Source: SAR116 cluster bacterium (GTDB lineage Bacteria; Pseudomonadota; Alphaproteobacteria; Puniceispirillales; Marisalimonadaceae). Taken from it: DNA of 10,379 bases. The stretch lies in NCBI GenBank assembly GCA_002691795.1, contig NZIY01000016.1:17822-28200 (forward strand). Direction: 5' to 3'. Below the pieces are notes generated by a model. That model made no database searches. It saw only the letters and a program-made list of their open reading frames with translations, and was not told the DNA's origin. Of this stretch, positions 1 through 7,161 are shown piece after piece. Every line of letters begins with the position of its first letter. Position 1 is the stretch's first letter. Position numbers and translations under genes: made by a program.

Positions 1-570
1 AATGTTTCAGAATTAATTGTCATTGCTCCTGACAATTTTGGTTTATTTTCTAAAATTTCTGGTATCCTCTCATCAAGTAATATTAATATCATATCAGCAA
101 AAATTATTACTAGATCAGATGGTTACGCAATTGATTTTTTTGTCATAAATAATCAAATGGAGTTAGCAATTGAGGATAAAAATATTCAACAAAAAATATT
201 TAAAAAATTAAAAGATGGGTTAGAAGGTGTGTATAATTATGAAGGTGAATTAAAGAAAAGGCTCAATGAAGCTCCCTCAAAAATAAAAAAAATTAGTGCT
301 CCTGTAAGAGTCTACATTGACAATGAAACAAGTGATGATCATACAATAATAGAAGTAAATTGTAAAAATACACCAGGAATTTTATTTCAAATCACGAAGT
401 GTATTTCATATTTAAATTTGCATATTTATAATGCCTCTATTTCGACATATGGAACAAGAATCACAGATATATTCTATGTAAAAGATTTTTTTGGTCAAAA
501 AATTGTTGATCAACATAAAATTAACAATATTAAGAATCAAATATATAAAGTTTTAAATGAAAGTTCTTAG
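1..570 (+). CDS. glnD: GlnD, [protein-PII] uridylyltransferase/uridylyl-removing enzyme, C-terminal part (5' end outside window)
   Basis: GlnD uridylylates PII signal proteins when glutamine is low and removes UMP when it is high; its C-terminal ACT domains sense glutamine. Only the last 189 residues are present. The frame is open from base 1, so this is the end of a longer gene and the internal ATG at 157 is not the start. Two ACT domains are visible. The first is at about residues 4-75, with an APDNFGLFSKI segment matching the usual APDxPGLFSRI. The second is at about 113-185, with TIIEVNCKNTPGILF, then LNLHIYNASISTYG and DIFYVKDFFG, a very GlnD-like ending. The catalytic nucleotidyltransferase and HD domains lie upstream and cannot be judged. 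murJ starts 19 bases after the stop on the same strand, an order common in alphaproteobacteria. Confidence 0.9.
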   Translation, partial: NVSELIVIAPDNFGLFSKISGILSSSNINIISAKIITRSDGYAIDFFVINNQMELAIEDKNIQQKIFKKLKDGLEGVYNYEGELKKRLNEAPSKIKKISAPVRVYIDNETSDDHTIIEVNCKNTPGILFQITKCISYLNLHIYNASISTYGTRITDIFYVKDFFGQKIVDQHKINNIKNQIYKVLNESS

Positions 571-589
571 GTAAGACAGATTATTTTAA

Positions 590-2182
590 ATGTTAAATTT
601 TTTTATAAAGGGATTTAGGGTCAGTGCTTTGCTTACAATTGTAAGTAGAGTATCAGGTTTTGTAAGAGATATTTTTCTAGCTTATTTTTTAGGTGCGGGC
701 ATACAATCAGATATTTTTTTAATCTCATCTAAGTTACCCAATTTATTTAGGAGAATAACAGCTGAAGGAGCAATGACTTCATCTTTCTTACCTATATATT
801 CACAATTATTACATATGCAAAAAAATGATAAGGATAATGCACAAAAATTTTCTGCAATAATTTGTTTTATTCTCCTTTTTTTATTATTTATAATTGTAAC
901 AATTTTTGAAATTTTTATGCCAGAAATTATTTCCGTTATTGCTCCTGGAATTATTAAAAATTCAATGATATTTGATCAAGTTGTTATAATTTCGAGGTTC
1001 ACTATTATCTTTTTGCCATTTATTTCTTTAACAGCATTATTTGGTGCAATGTTGAACGCTTCAGGAAGGTTTTTTTATTTTGCTTTTACACCTATTATTT
1101 TTAACTTAATAATTATTTTAGCATGTTTTTTTATAACAGAAAATTTTAAAATAAAGTCTTTGCCTCTAGCTATTGCAATGCCAATTGCAGGATTCGTTCA
1201 ACTATGCTTTATTTTTTATTTTGCCAAAAAATTTAAATTAATTAATAAAGCTTTTTTCAAGTTATCTAACTTTACAAAAAATAGTTTTTTAAATTTTAAA
1301 ACATATATCTCGAAAGCTTTTAAGAGATTTCTGCCAGCAGTTTTCACAGGCGGAATTTTCCAAATTAATATTTTAGTTGATACAATATTAGCTACCTTGG
1401 TAGGCTTTGGGGCTGTATCTTTTTTATATTATGCAGATAGAATCATTCAATTGCCTTTAGGCATCATTGGTGTTTCTTTAGGAACGGCTTTAGTATCCTC
1501 AGTTTCTCATCCTAAAGTAATTAATAATGATAACAGAATTTCAGACCAATTAATTCGAGCTATTAAAATATCAATATATTTTTCAGTTCCATCAATGCTT
1601 TCTTTGATATTTTTTTCAGAATTTATAATAAGTGGTTTGTTTGAAAGAGGTAGCTTTCAAATAGAATCTGTCAAGTCCGTTGCTTTAGCACTGAGCATGT
1701 ATTCATTAGGTTTACCATTTATAATGATTATAAAGTGTTTACAATCGGTATTTATAGCTCTTGGTCAATTAAAAAAAATCCTATTTATTTCTATTATTCA
1801 GTTAAGTTTGAACATTGTACTTTCAATTATCTTAATGAAATACTTAGCGCATGCTGGCATTGCATTAGCTACAACAATATCAAATTTTTTTGCGTTTATA
1901 ATTTATATAATTTATACAATAAAAAAGAAAAAACTTAAAATGAAAACATTAGATAAAAATAAATTAGATGGCTTAGATAACATTGTTTTATACATTCTAA
2001 AAATTTTATTTATATCTTTTATTATGATTTTTATTTTATATCAATTTCTTTACCAAACAAATTTCAGTTCAGGTTTTATTTATCTTTCTTTATTTACAAT
2101 TTTAGGAGTTTTGTTTTATATAATTATAACATATATTACAAAAACAATACCAACTGAATTATTTTCAAAAAAGAATTTATGA
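590..2182 (+). CDS. murJ: MurJ (MviN), lipid II flippase
   Basis: An inner-membrane MOP-superfamily protein that moves lipid-linked peptidoglycan precursor (lipid II) from the cytoplasmic to the periplasmic face. The product has 530 residues, within the usual range, and is hydrophobic along almost its whole length, consistent with about 14 membrane helices. The N-terminus carries the family signature: SRVSGFVRD at 19-27, then a GAG-x-x-SD segment, then [12 protein letters not shown] at 50-61. R20, R26, D41, R54 and E59 line up with the central-cavity residues known to matter in E. coli MurJ (there two numbers lower). The YYADR segment with the following [11 protein letters not shown] (around residues 280-300) is also typical. 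The ATG at 590 has no clear Shine-Dalgarno sequence. The stop overlaps the trpS start (ATGA, 2179-2182), so the two are probably translated in a coupled way. Confidence 0.95.
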   Translation: MLNFFIKGFRVSALLTIVSRVSGFVRDIFLAYFLGAGIQSDIFLISSKLPNLFRRITAEGAMTSSFLPIYSQLLHMQKNDKDNAQKFSAIICFILLFLLFIIVTIFEIFMPEIISVIAPGIIKNSMIFDQVVIISRFTIIFLPFISLTALFGAMLNASGRFFYFAFTPIIFNLIIILACFFITENFKIKSLPLAIAMPIAGFVQLCFIFYFAKKFKLINKAFFKLSNFTKNSFLNFKTYISKAFKRFLPAVFTGGIFQINILVDTILATLVGFGAVSFLYYADRIIQLPLGIIGVSLGTALVSSVSHPKVINNDNRISDQLIRAIKISIYFSVPSMLSLIFFSEFIISGLFERGSFQIESVKSVALALSMYSLGLPFIMIIKCLQSVFIALGQLKKILFISIIQLSLNIVLSIILMKYLAHAGIALATTISNFFAFIIYIIYTIKKKKLKMKTLDKNKLDGLDNIVLYILKILFISFIMIFILYQFLYQTNFSSGFIYLSLFTILGVLFYIIITYITKTIPTELFSKKNL

Positions 2183-3216
2183 AAATTGACTTAAAATCTA
2201 AGCAGCCCAGAAGAAGAATTTTTTCTGGAATCCAACCTACTGGAAACCTTCATATTGGAAACTATTTAGGTGCTATAAAAAATTGGACCAAATTGCAAGA
2301 AGAAGACGATTGTATATATTCAATTGTAGATTTACATGCTATGACAGTACCAAGCAATGTTTTAGAAATTAAGCATTCAACATTAGAGGTTACAGCAGCA
2401 GTTATAGCATCGGGAATAGACCAAAAAAAATCAATATTATTTAATCAGTCAAGTGTGCCTCAACATTCTGAATTAGCTTGGATATTTAACTGTATATCAA
2501 AAATTGGATGGCTTAATAGAATGACACAATTCAAAGAAAAAGCGGGGAAAAAAAGAGATAATGCTACTGTAGGCTTATTTAGCTACCCTGTACTTATGGC
2601 AGCAGACATTTTACTTTATAGAGCTACACACGTTCCAGTTGGAGAGGATCAAAAACAGCATTTAGAATTAACAAGAGATATTGCACAGACATTCAATACT
2701 ATGTTTCACAACCAAATTGATAAAAAATTTTTCTCTTTACCAGAACCTATAATTTTAGGTCCAGCAAAAAGAATTATGAGCTTAAGAGATGGTATGAAAA
2801 AAATGAGTAAATCAGATATTTCTGATGCTTCTAGGATTAACTTAATGGATGAAAAAGATGTAATATCTTCAAAAGTTAAAAAAGCAAAGACAGACCCCTA
2901 TCCTATACCAGATAATATAAATGATTTAGAAGGAAGACATGAAGCTATAAATCTAATTAATATTTATGCTTCTTTTTCAAATAAAAATGTTGAAGATATT
3001 TTAATTGAATTTTCAGGGAAAGGATTTTCTTATTTAAAGAATAATTTATCTGATTTAATTATAAATGAAATTAGTCCGCTTACCAGAGAAATGAGACATT
3101 TAATGAATAATAAAGATGAAATAATCAAAATACTAATTGATGGATCAAATAAAGCTCAAGAAATTGCGGATGTAGTTTTAAAAGATATAAAGAAAATTAT
3201 AGGTCTTAATTTTTGA
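2179..3216 (+). CDS. trpS: Tryptophanyl-tRNA synthetase
   Basis: A cytoplasmic class Ic aminoacyl-tRNA synthetase that joins tryptophan to tRNA-Trp using ATP. The 345-residue length fits the bacterial enzyme. The Rossmann fold begins with [21 protein letters not shown] at residues 25-28 is the HIGH motif. The second signature, KMSKS, is exact at residues 208-212. Between them are the expected [12 protein letters not shown] and [14 protein letters not shown] segments, which help bind tryptophan and ATP. A C-terminal helical anticodon-binding part follows, including the [14 protein letters not shown] helix near the end. The start codon overlaps the murJ stop by four bases. murJ-trpS adjacency is common in alphaproteobacteria. 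No leader peptide or other Trp-responsive control is visible upstream, which is coding sequence. Confidence 0.97.
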   Translation: MKIDLKSKQPRRRIFSGIQPTGNLHIGNYLGAIKNWTKLQEEDDCIYSIVDLHAMTVPSNVLEIKHSTLEVTAAVIASGIDQKKSILFNQSSVPQHSELAWIFNCISKIGWLNRMTQFKEKAGKKRDNATVGLFSYPVLMAADILLYRATHVPVGEDQKQHLELTRDIAQTFNTMFHNQIDKKFFSLPEPIILGPAKRIMSLRDGMKKMSKSDISDASRINLMDEKDVISSKVKKAKTDPYPIPDNINDLEGRHEAINLINIYASFSNKNVEDILIEFSGKGFSYLKNNLSDLIINEISPLTREMRHLMNNKDEIIKILIDGSNKAQEIADVVLKDIKKIIGLNF

Positions 3217-3239
3217 CATTGAAAAATTTGTTATAAAAT
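3213..3239 (+). promoter_or_regulatory. Possible sigma70-type promoter for nfuA
   Basis: A perfect TTGACA (3213-3218) overlaps the trpS stop codon. It is followed after 15 bases by TAAAAT (3234-3239), one mismatch from the -10 consensus. Transcription would begin around 3246, leaving a leader of about 10 bases before the nfuA ATG at 3255 and no Shine-Dalgarno sequence. The spacer is shorter than the ideal 17, and TATAAT-like strings are frequent in such AT-rich DNA, so only the -35 box carries weight. Confidence 0.3.
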
Positions 3240-3254
3240 TATATAAATAATAAT

Positions 3255-3809
3255 ATGTTTATACAAACAGAAGAAACACCAAATCCAAATACACTTAAAT
3301 TCATACCCGGAATTCAAGTTATGTCTGAAGGAACAATTGAGTTCAGTGATAAAGATAATGCTTTAAAATCTAATTTGGCTAGCTTAATTTTTTCAATAGA
3401 TGGTATATCTAGAGTTTTCTTTTCATCCGATTTTATTTCAGTTACGAAAACAGAAAATTTAGATTGGGAAGTTTTAAAACCAATGATTTTAACCTCTATT
3501 ATGGATCATTATGCTAGTGGTAAAGAAATAATAGAAAAAAATGAGGTTAGCGATAATCTTCCCAAAGAAGAAGATACTGAAGTTGTTAAACAAATTAAAG
3601 AATTAATTGATCAAAGAGTAAGACCAGCTGTTGCTATGGACGGGGGCGATATATCTTTTTGTTCTTTTGAGGATGGTGTTGTAACACTTCAGATGAAAGG
3701 TGCCTGTGCAGGCTGTCCTTCTAGCACTGCAACCTTAAAAATGGGAATTGAAAATATGTTAAGGCATTATATTCCAGAAGTTGTAGAAGTTAAAGCTGCA
3801 GAATTGTGA
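3255..3809 (+). CDS. nfuA: NfuA/NFU1-type iron-sulfur cluster carrier
   Basis: Carries [4Fe-4S] clusters to client enzymes. It belongs to the alphaproteobacterial/mitochondrial NFU1 type, not the longer E. coli NfuA with a degenerate A-type domain. The 184 residues hold an Nfu N-terminal domain (about 1-88), starting with the diagnostic TEETPNPNTLKFIPG, and a linker rich in Glu. A NifU-like C-terminal domain (about 105-175) includes RPAVAMDGGDISF and the cluster-binding CAGC motif, C151 and C154. Both ligand cysteines are present. The ATG at 3255 has no Shine-Dalgarno sequence but is fixed by the N-terminal domain match. The gene sits 38 bases after trpS and its stop overlaps the next start (GTGA). 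MiaB further downstream is an Fe-S enzyme that needs cluster delivery in general, although a direct link is not shown. Confidence 0.95.
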   Translation: MFIQTEETPNPNTLKFIPGIQVMSEGTIEFSDKDNALKSNLASLIFSIDGISRVFFSSDFISVTKTENLDWEVLKPMILTSIMDHYASGKEIIEKNEVSDNLPKEEDTEVVKQIKELIDQRVRPAVAMDGGDISFCSFEDGVVTLQMKGACAGCPSSTATLKMGIENMLRHYIPEVVEVKAAEL

Positions 3810-4789
3810 GAATAAAAAATTATACTTTTTTAACAACAATAGCTTTTTTTTTATCCCTATTAGGATTAATTGGACCTGGTTTTTGGAATATAAAGTCTCC
3901 TAACCTGATTAAATTTAATAATAATATTTTTACGCGTGCTTCTGTCGATATCAGATTTAATCCAAATGAATTAAAGTTAGATAACAAATTTAATAATTCA
4001 AAACTAACTTCAAAAAAATTTTTTGGAAAAGAAATTGCAATTGCTTGGTCTCAAAATTTTCTCGATCAAATAAAAATTAATAATAAAGTGTCCAGAGTCT
4101 TCTTTACTCAGTTACCAAGTGATTTAAATTCTTATAAAGTTGAAAATAAGAAAAAAATTTTTGTCAGTATAATGTTACCTTTATTATTAAAAGGAAGTGA
4201 GCTTGTATATAATGAAAGAATTAATGTTATCAATTATCTTAATAGTAAAAATTTTGATAAATTGAGTGAATTTTGTGTGAAATACAGAGTAAAGAAAATT
4301 AAATGTGAAAATTTAAGTTTAATTCAAAGGCAAAAATTTGAAGCTTTCAAAAGGATAATTTTAAATAGAGTAAATACTTTTCCTGTTTCTATGATGTTAG
4401 CACAGGCAATTGTGGAAAGTGGATGGGGTGTTTCTAGATTTGCACAACAAGGGAATGCTTTGTTCGGCCAATGGACTTGGAATAAAAAAAAAGGTATTTC
4501 ACCTAAGGGTAGATATAATCCAGATTTTGCAGTAATGAGCTTTAAAAATCTTCAAGATTCTGTAAATGCTTATATCTTAAATTTAAACACTCATCCAGCT
4601 TATACAAAAATGAGAAACTATAGGAAAATAATTAATGATCCAAAAAAATTCAAAGGAAAAAAATTTTCTAAATATCTAGATAAATATGCTGAAATTGGTT
4701 TTAAGTATGTCAAAAAAATAAATGTTATGATTGATAAAAACAATTTAGAAAAATATAATTTGATAATTTTGAATGAAGAAAAATTGTAA
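3806..4789 (+). CDS. Bax-like protein with glucosaminidase (GH73-type) domain, membrane-anchored
   Basis: Probable peptidoglycan hydrolase acting on beta-N-acetylglucosaminyl bonds in the periplasm. It begins with GTG at 3806, overlapping the nfuA stop as GTGA; the next in-frame Met is over 100 residues in. The GTG start gives an N-terminal hydrophobic segment (about residues 8-26), a signal anchor or signal peptide. A region of about 150 residues without an obvious family follows. The C-terminal half (about 178-310) matches E. coli Bax: MLAQAIVESGWGVSRF with the likely catalytic Glu at 204, then GNALFGQW, then a NLNTHPAY segment characteristic of Bax-type proteins. Bax in E. coli is itself poorly characterised, so the exact bond and role are inferred. 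The gene converges on the deacetylase gene, with only five bases between the stops; the two may act on the same envelope polymer. Confidence 0.85.
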   Translation: MRIKNYTFLTTIAFFLSLLGLIGPGFWNIKSPNLIKFNNNIFTRASVDIRFNPNELKLDNKFNNSKLTSKKFFGKEIAIAWSQNFLDQIKINNKVSRVFFTQLPSDLNSYKVENKKKIFVSIMLPLLLKGSELVYNERINVINYLNSKNFDKLSEFCVKYRVKKIKCENLSLIQRQKFEAFKRIILNRVNTFPVSMMLAQAIVESGWGVSRFAQQGNALFGQWTWNKKKGISPKGRYNPDFAVMSFKNLQDSVNAYILNLNTHPAYTKMRNYRKIINDPKKFKGKKFSKYLDKYAEIGFKYVKKINVMIDKNNLEKYNLIILNEEKL

Positions 4790-4791
4790 AT

Positions 4792-4805
4792 TAACTATTT
4801 AGTTA
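4792..4805. terminator. Small palindrome between convergent stops, possible weak bidirectional terminator
   Basis: TAACTA-TT-TAGTTA is a perfect inverted repeat lying across the five-base gap and the stop codon of the minus-strand gene. It can form at most five or six base pairs, almost all A-T, and is not followed by a clear run of T on either strand. Its position between two converging genes is right for a terminator, but its stability is poor. Confidence 0.2.
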
Positions 4806-5847
4806 CAAATTGCTTACCAAACCATCGCCATCTATTTTCTGTGGCTGCCATAGTACAATTAATTCTCCCTCTTGTTTTTGGAAAATTTTCTTCTAATCTC
4901 ACTTCAATTCGATATTTTCCTACTCTTGTGGTATTTGTTTTAATCCCATTACTTGCAAAACATCTTACAGGTTTTGTTGGTTTAATTTGACGATCAATTG
5001 TAAAGCCAAAATTTGGAGGGTTATTCTTCAAAAAATTGTTTTGTGGGTTTATGTCCTTCACTATTATGGGTAGAGCATTTATAGCTAGCTTTAACCTTTG
5101 TAAATCACCATAATTTTCATTCATCGCAAATCTTGGTAATTCAAAAATTCCAGCAGATTTATGTGCAACACCAGAGTGTTGACCAAATGCAGCATCAAAT
5201 CCTGAGCCTTTAACAATTTCTATAGTTTTATTATCATACTCACCATATGGGTATGCAATTAACTTTGGTTTATAGCCTAATTCTTCTACTAAGCGTTTGT
5301 TAGAATATTCAATTTCATATAAGATTTTTTTACTTTCTAATCTATGTAAATGAGGGTGTGATTTTGTTTGACTTCCTATTAAAACACCATGATCAACTAA
5401 TTCTCGAATTTGATCCCAACTCATATAATTAGAAAAATTATTATCAATAACATCAGTTGATATAAATAAAGTAAAAGGTAAATTAAGTTTTTTTAAAATT
5501 GGCCATGCTTTTGTATATACTGACAAATATGCATCATCAATGGTAATAGAGACTGATCTGTCTTTTAAAAATGTCTCCTGTTTAACTCCATTAATTGCTT
5601 TGTCAAGTCTGATAACGTTATATTTTTTTTTAATTAATTCGTTTGTATGAATAACAAACTGATTAATTGTAGTATTAGTTGATGGATATTTACTTTCACC
5701 AAATCTATGGTACATCAAAATATTAACATGATTGAATTTTTTTAAAATTTTATCTTCAGAAAAAGATATATTTGAATTAAAGAAGTAAATAATTATAAAA
5801 TGTAGTATAAACAGGAGTTTTAAATTTAATTTAATTTTATTAATCAT
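4795..5847 (-). CDS. Secreted polysaccharide deacetylase (NodB/PgaB-like fold)
   Basis: Carbohydrate esterase family 4-like protein expected to remove acetyl groups from an N-acetylated envelope glycan. It has 350 residues. Residues 1-30 form a signal peptide: basic start, long hydrophobic core, likely cleavage before EDK. ILMYHRFGE (43-51) is the typical opening strand. Motif 1 is SITIDDAY, with D104 and D105. Motif 2 is GSQTKSHPHL (158-167), with H164. Motif 3 is AYPYGEY (198-204). The ligand normally supplied by the first His of motif 2 is Gln here (Q160), so metal binding may be altered. A C-terminal extension of about 80 residues contains two cysteines (C296, C331), possibly a disulfide, and an NRWRWFGKQF ending. 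It is the only minus-strand gene in the window, and its ATG shares two bases with the tsaB ATG. The substrate is not identifiable. Confidence 0.85.
   Translation of the reverse strand: MINKIKLNLKLLFILHFIIIYFFNSNISFSEDKILKKFNHVNILMYHRFGESKYPSTNTTINQFVIHTNELIKKKYNVIRLDKAINGVKQETFLKDRSVSITIDDAYLSVYTKAWPILKKLNLPFTLFISTDVIDNNFSNYMSWDQIRELVDHGVLIGSQTKSHPHLHRLESKKILYEIEYSNKRLVEELGYKPKLIAYPYGEYDNKTIEIVKGSGFDAAFGQHSGVAHKSAGIFELPRFAMNENYGDLQRLKLAINALPIIVKDINPQNNFLKNNPPNFGFTIDRQIKPTKPVRCFASNGIKTNTTRVGKYRIEVRLEENFPKTRGRINCTMAATENRWRWFGKQFVTK
5772..5799 (+). promoter_or_regulatory. Possible promoter for tsaB, inside the 5' end of the deacetylase gene
   Basis: TTGAAT (5772-5777), a 16-base spacer, then TATAAA (5794-5799). 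This gives four of six matches at -35 and five of six at -10. A start near 5806 would give a leader of about 40 bases to the tsaB ATG at 5846. An AGGAG at 5813-5817 lies in that leader but about 28 bases from the ATG, too far to act as its ribosome binding site. A promoter is needed around here because the neighbour upstream runs in the opposite direction. Confidence 0.3.
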
Positions 5848-6559
5848 GCAAAATATGTATAAAAATTCATTAATTGTTTATGGGTATTCTCAAACCTTAT
5901 CGTTAGCAATATTTCATAAATTAAAAATAGTTAAAGTCAAGAGTTTTAATGTTTCAACACATGATAATGTTGATCTATTTTTTAATGAAATTTCTACTTT
6001 TTTATTCTCTCATTTTACATTTAATTCTGTATATTATAGTTTGGGTCCAGGTGGATTTACTATTATAAGAAGGTTACTTTCTTATATAAAAGCACTAACT
6101 TTCAACAAGAACATAAGCCAAAAATTTATAGGCTTTAATAATTTATTTGTTCTTGCCTATTATTTAAACAACAAGATTAAAATAAAAGAAAAAGATTACA
6201 TACTTTCAATTTTAAATCATTCAAATGACAACTTTATGCAATTATATCAAAAAAAATTGAAGTCATCTTTTTCTCTTCATACATTATCAGAAATAAAAAA
6301 TATTAATTTAAATATGATTGATACTTTTTTAGAGAAATTTGATCTGAATTCTAATAATGTTTATTTAGTATATATGAATTCACACTCTAATAATTTATCA
6401 ATCCCAATAAAGTACATTGTTGAAGAGTCAAACATGATTGAAGTTATAGTTAAAATATCACAATTAATTGAAAACACAAATTTAGATATATCTAAGTACA
6501 ATAGTTTTTTTAGCAATTATCCAAGGCCTTTATATGGAAAGTTACCATCTACGAACTGA
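5846..6559 (+). CDS. tsaB: TsaB, tRNA threonylcarbamoyladenosine (t6A) biosynthesis protein, divergent
   Basis: TsaB is the non-catalytic partner of TsaD in making t6A at position 37 of ANN-decoding tRNAs. Identity rests on three points. SLGPGGFTIIRRL (66-77) matches the GTGPGSFTGLR segment of the family. The C-terminal YPRPLYGKLPSTN matches the usual end of TsaB (PLYLR-x-P). It directly precedes rimI, as in many bacteria. The 237 residues are a normal length. The N-terminal segment is unusual: where most TsaB proteins have an I-D-T-S string, this one has VYGYSQTLSLAIF (11-23), keeping only the Ser and the hydrophobic pattern. The middle is very divergent and Lys/Asn-rich. The start at 5846 overlaps the start of the opposite-strand deacetylase; a second ATG at 5855 (codon 4) is also possible. 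It overlaps rimI by 26 bases. Confidence 0.82.
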   Translation: MQNMYKNSLIVYGYSQTLSLAIFHKLKIVKVKSFNVSTHDNVDLFFNEISTFLFSHFTFNSVYYSLGPGGFTIIRRLLSYIKALTFNKNISQKFIGFNNLFVLAYYLNNKIKIKEKDYILSILNHSNDNFMQLYQKKLKSSFSLHTLSEIKNINLNMIDTFLEKFDLNSNNVYLVYMNSHSNNLSIPIKYIVEESNMIEVIVKISQLIENTNLDISKYNSFFSNYPRPLYGKLPSTN

Positions 6560-6980
6560 TTTATATCAAATAACAGCAGTTTCTATTAATGATTTAAAAA
6601 TAATAAATGAGATAGAAAATCAATTAAGTTTAAATTTGACAACGCTAAATTTTTTTAAAAGAGTTTCATTAAATAATAATTTTAAATTTTTAAAGCTACA
6701 AGTTAATCTTAATATTATAGGTTTTATTTTATTTTCATTTAATAAAAAGGATTGTGACATTATTTCGATAGGTGTTTGTAAGAACTTTCAAAAACAAGGA
6801 TATGGTAAAAAATTAATTGAATATTTAAAAAACAAAATTTGCCTAGATATTTTTGTAGAAGTTTCGAAGAACAATAAAAACGCATTAATTTTTTATAAAA
6901 AACTAAAATTTATCGAAATTGGTTTAAGAAAAAAATATTATAAAAAAAATAATACAGATGCAATATTATTAAAATTATAG
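6534..6980 (+). CDS. rimI: RimI-like GNAT N-acetyltransferase (ribosomal protein S18 alanine type)
   Basis: A cytoplasmic GNAT enzyme. RimI acetylates the N-terminal alanine of ribosomal protein S18 with acetyl-CoA, and may have other targets. The product has 148 residues. The acetyl-CoA pyrophosphate loop is QKQGYGKKLI (86-95), the Q/R-x-x-G-x-G/A motif. The C-terminal part follows RimI closely: FVEVSKNNKNALIFY (107-121), then LKFIEIGLRKKYY and DAILLKL at the end, where RimI usually has R-x-x-YY and DA-I-M. The ATG at 6534 lies inside tsaB, giving a 26-base overlap in another frame; coupling is likely. No later in-frame ATG precedes the fold core. The tsaB-rimI pairing supports the assignment over a generic acetyltransferase. 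Confidence 0.87.
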   Translation: MESYHLRTDLYQITAVSINDLKIINEIENQLSLNLTTLNFFKRVSLNNNFKFLKLQVNLNIIGFILFSFNKKDCDIISIGVCKNFQKQGYGKKLIEYLKNKICLDIFVEVSKNNKNALIFYKKLKFIEIGLRKKYYKKNNTDAILLKL

Positions 6981-7034
6981 TTTTTATAATAAATTTAATA
7001 TTTATGTAATATTGCTCATTTAAGATTCTGTCGA

Positions 7035-7145
7035 ATGGTTAGTAAAGATTATTTTATTGATAAAAAATTTGAAACCATTGATTTTTGTGTTGTAGTATTA
7101 ACTGATAAAATAGTTAATCGTTATTATTCTAAATTTTTACATTAA
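7035..7145 (+). CDS. Possible small ORF of 36 codons in the rimI-plsC gap
   Basis: An ATG-started frame, MVSKDYFIDKK... to a TAA at 7143-7145, fills most of the 181-base gap between rimI and plsC. I recognise no family. The peptide is mixed, with a short hydrophobic stretch (FCVVVL), and has no clear signal peptide. There is no Shine-Dalgarno sequence upstream. The frame is open back to 6999 but with no earlier ATG. In many alphaproteobacteria this slot holds fur; I see no Fur histidine or cysteine motif here. In DNA this AT-rich a 36-codon frame is only slightly longer than expected by chance, so it may be noncoding spacer. Confidence 0.2.
   Translation: MVSKDYFIDKKFETIDFCVVVLTDKIVNRYYSKFLH
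7097..7118. repeat. Inverted repeat in the rimI-plsC gap
   Basis: ATTAACT (7097-7103) and AGTTAAT (7112-7118) are perfect complements separated by eight bases. They could form a seven-pair hairpin with one G-C pair, or serve as a dyad for a regulator. It lies about 45 bases upstream of the plsC start. Thermodynamically it is weak, with no following T-run, so a terminator is unlikely; chance is a real alternative. Confidence 0.2.
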
Positions 7146-7161
7146 TTAAAATGAGAATATT

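Noticed and set aside
157..570. Taking the ATG at 157 as the start of a complete 137-residue ACT-domain protein
   Set aside because: The frame is open to base 1, and the upstream codons encode a second typical GlnD ACT domain, so this is an internal Met of a gene cut by the window edge.
1735..1938. A 67-codon plus-strand ORF inside murJ
   Set aside because: It lies wholly within the well-supported murJ frame, and its translation (rich in Tyr, Ile and Asn) resembles no family. It is a shadow frame in AT-rich DNA.
6985..6990. Perfect TATAAT just after rimI as a -10 box for the plsC-miaB-phoH genes
   Set aside because: No TTGACA-like -35 lies at the right distance (AATATT at 6962-6967) and there is no extended -10 TG. 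TATAAT is common by chance in this DNA.
6997..7013. AATATT-TATGT-AATATT as a regulatory hairpin
   Set aside because: Both arms are self-palindromic and wholly A-T; such strings are common here, and the hairpin would be unstable.
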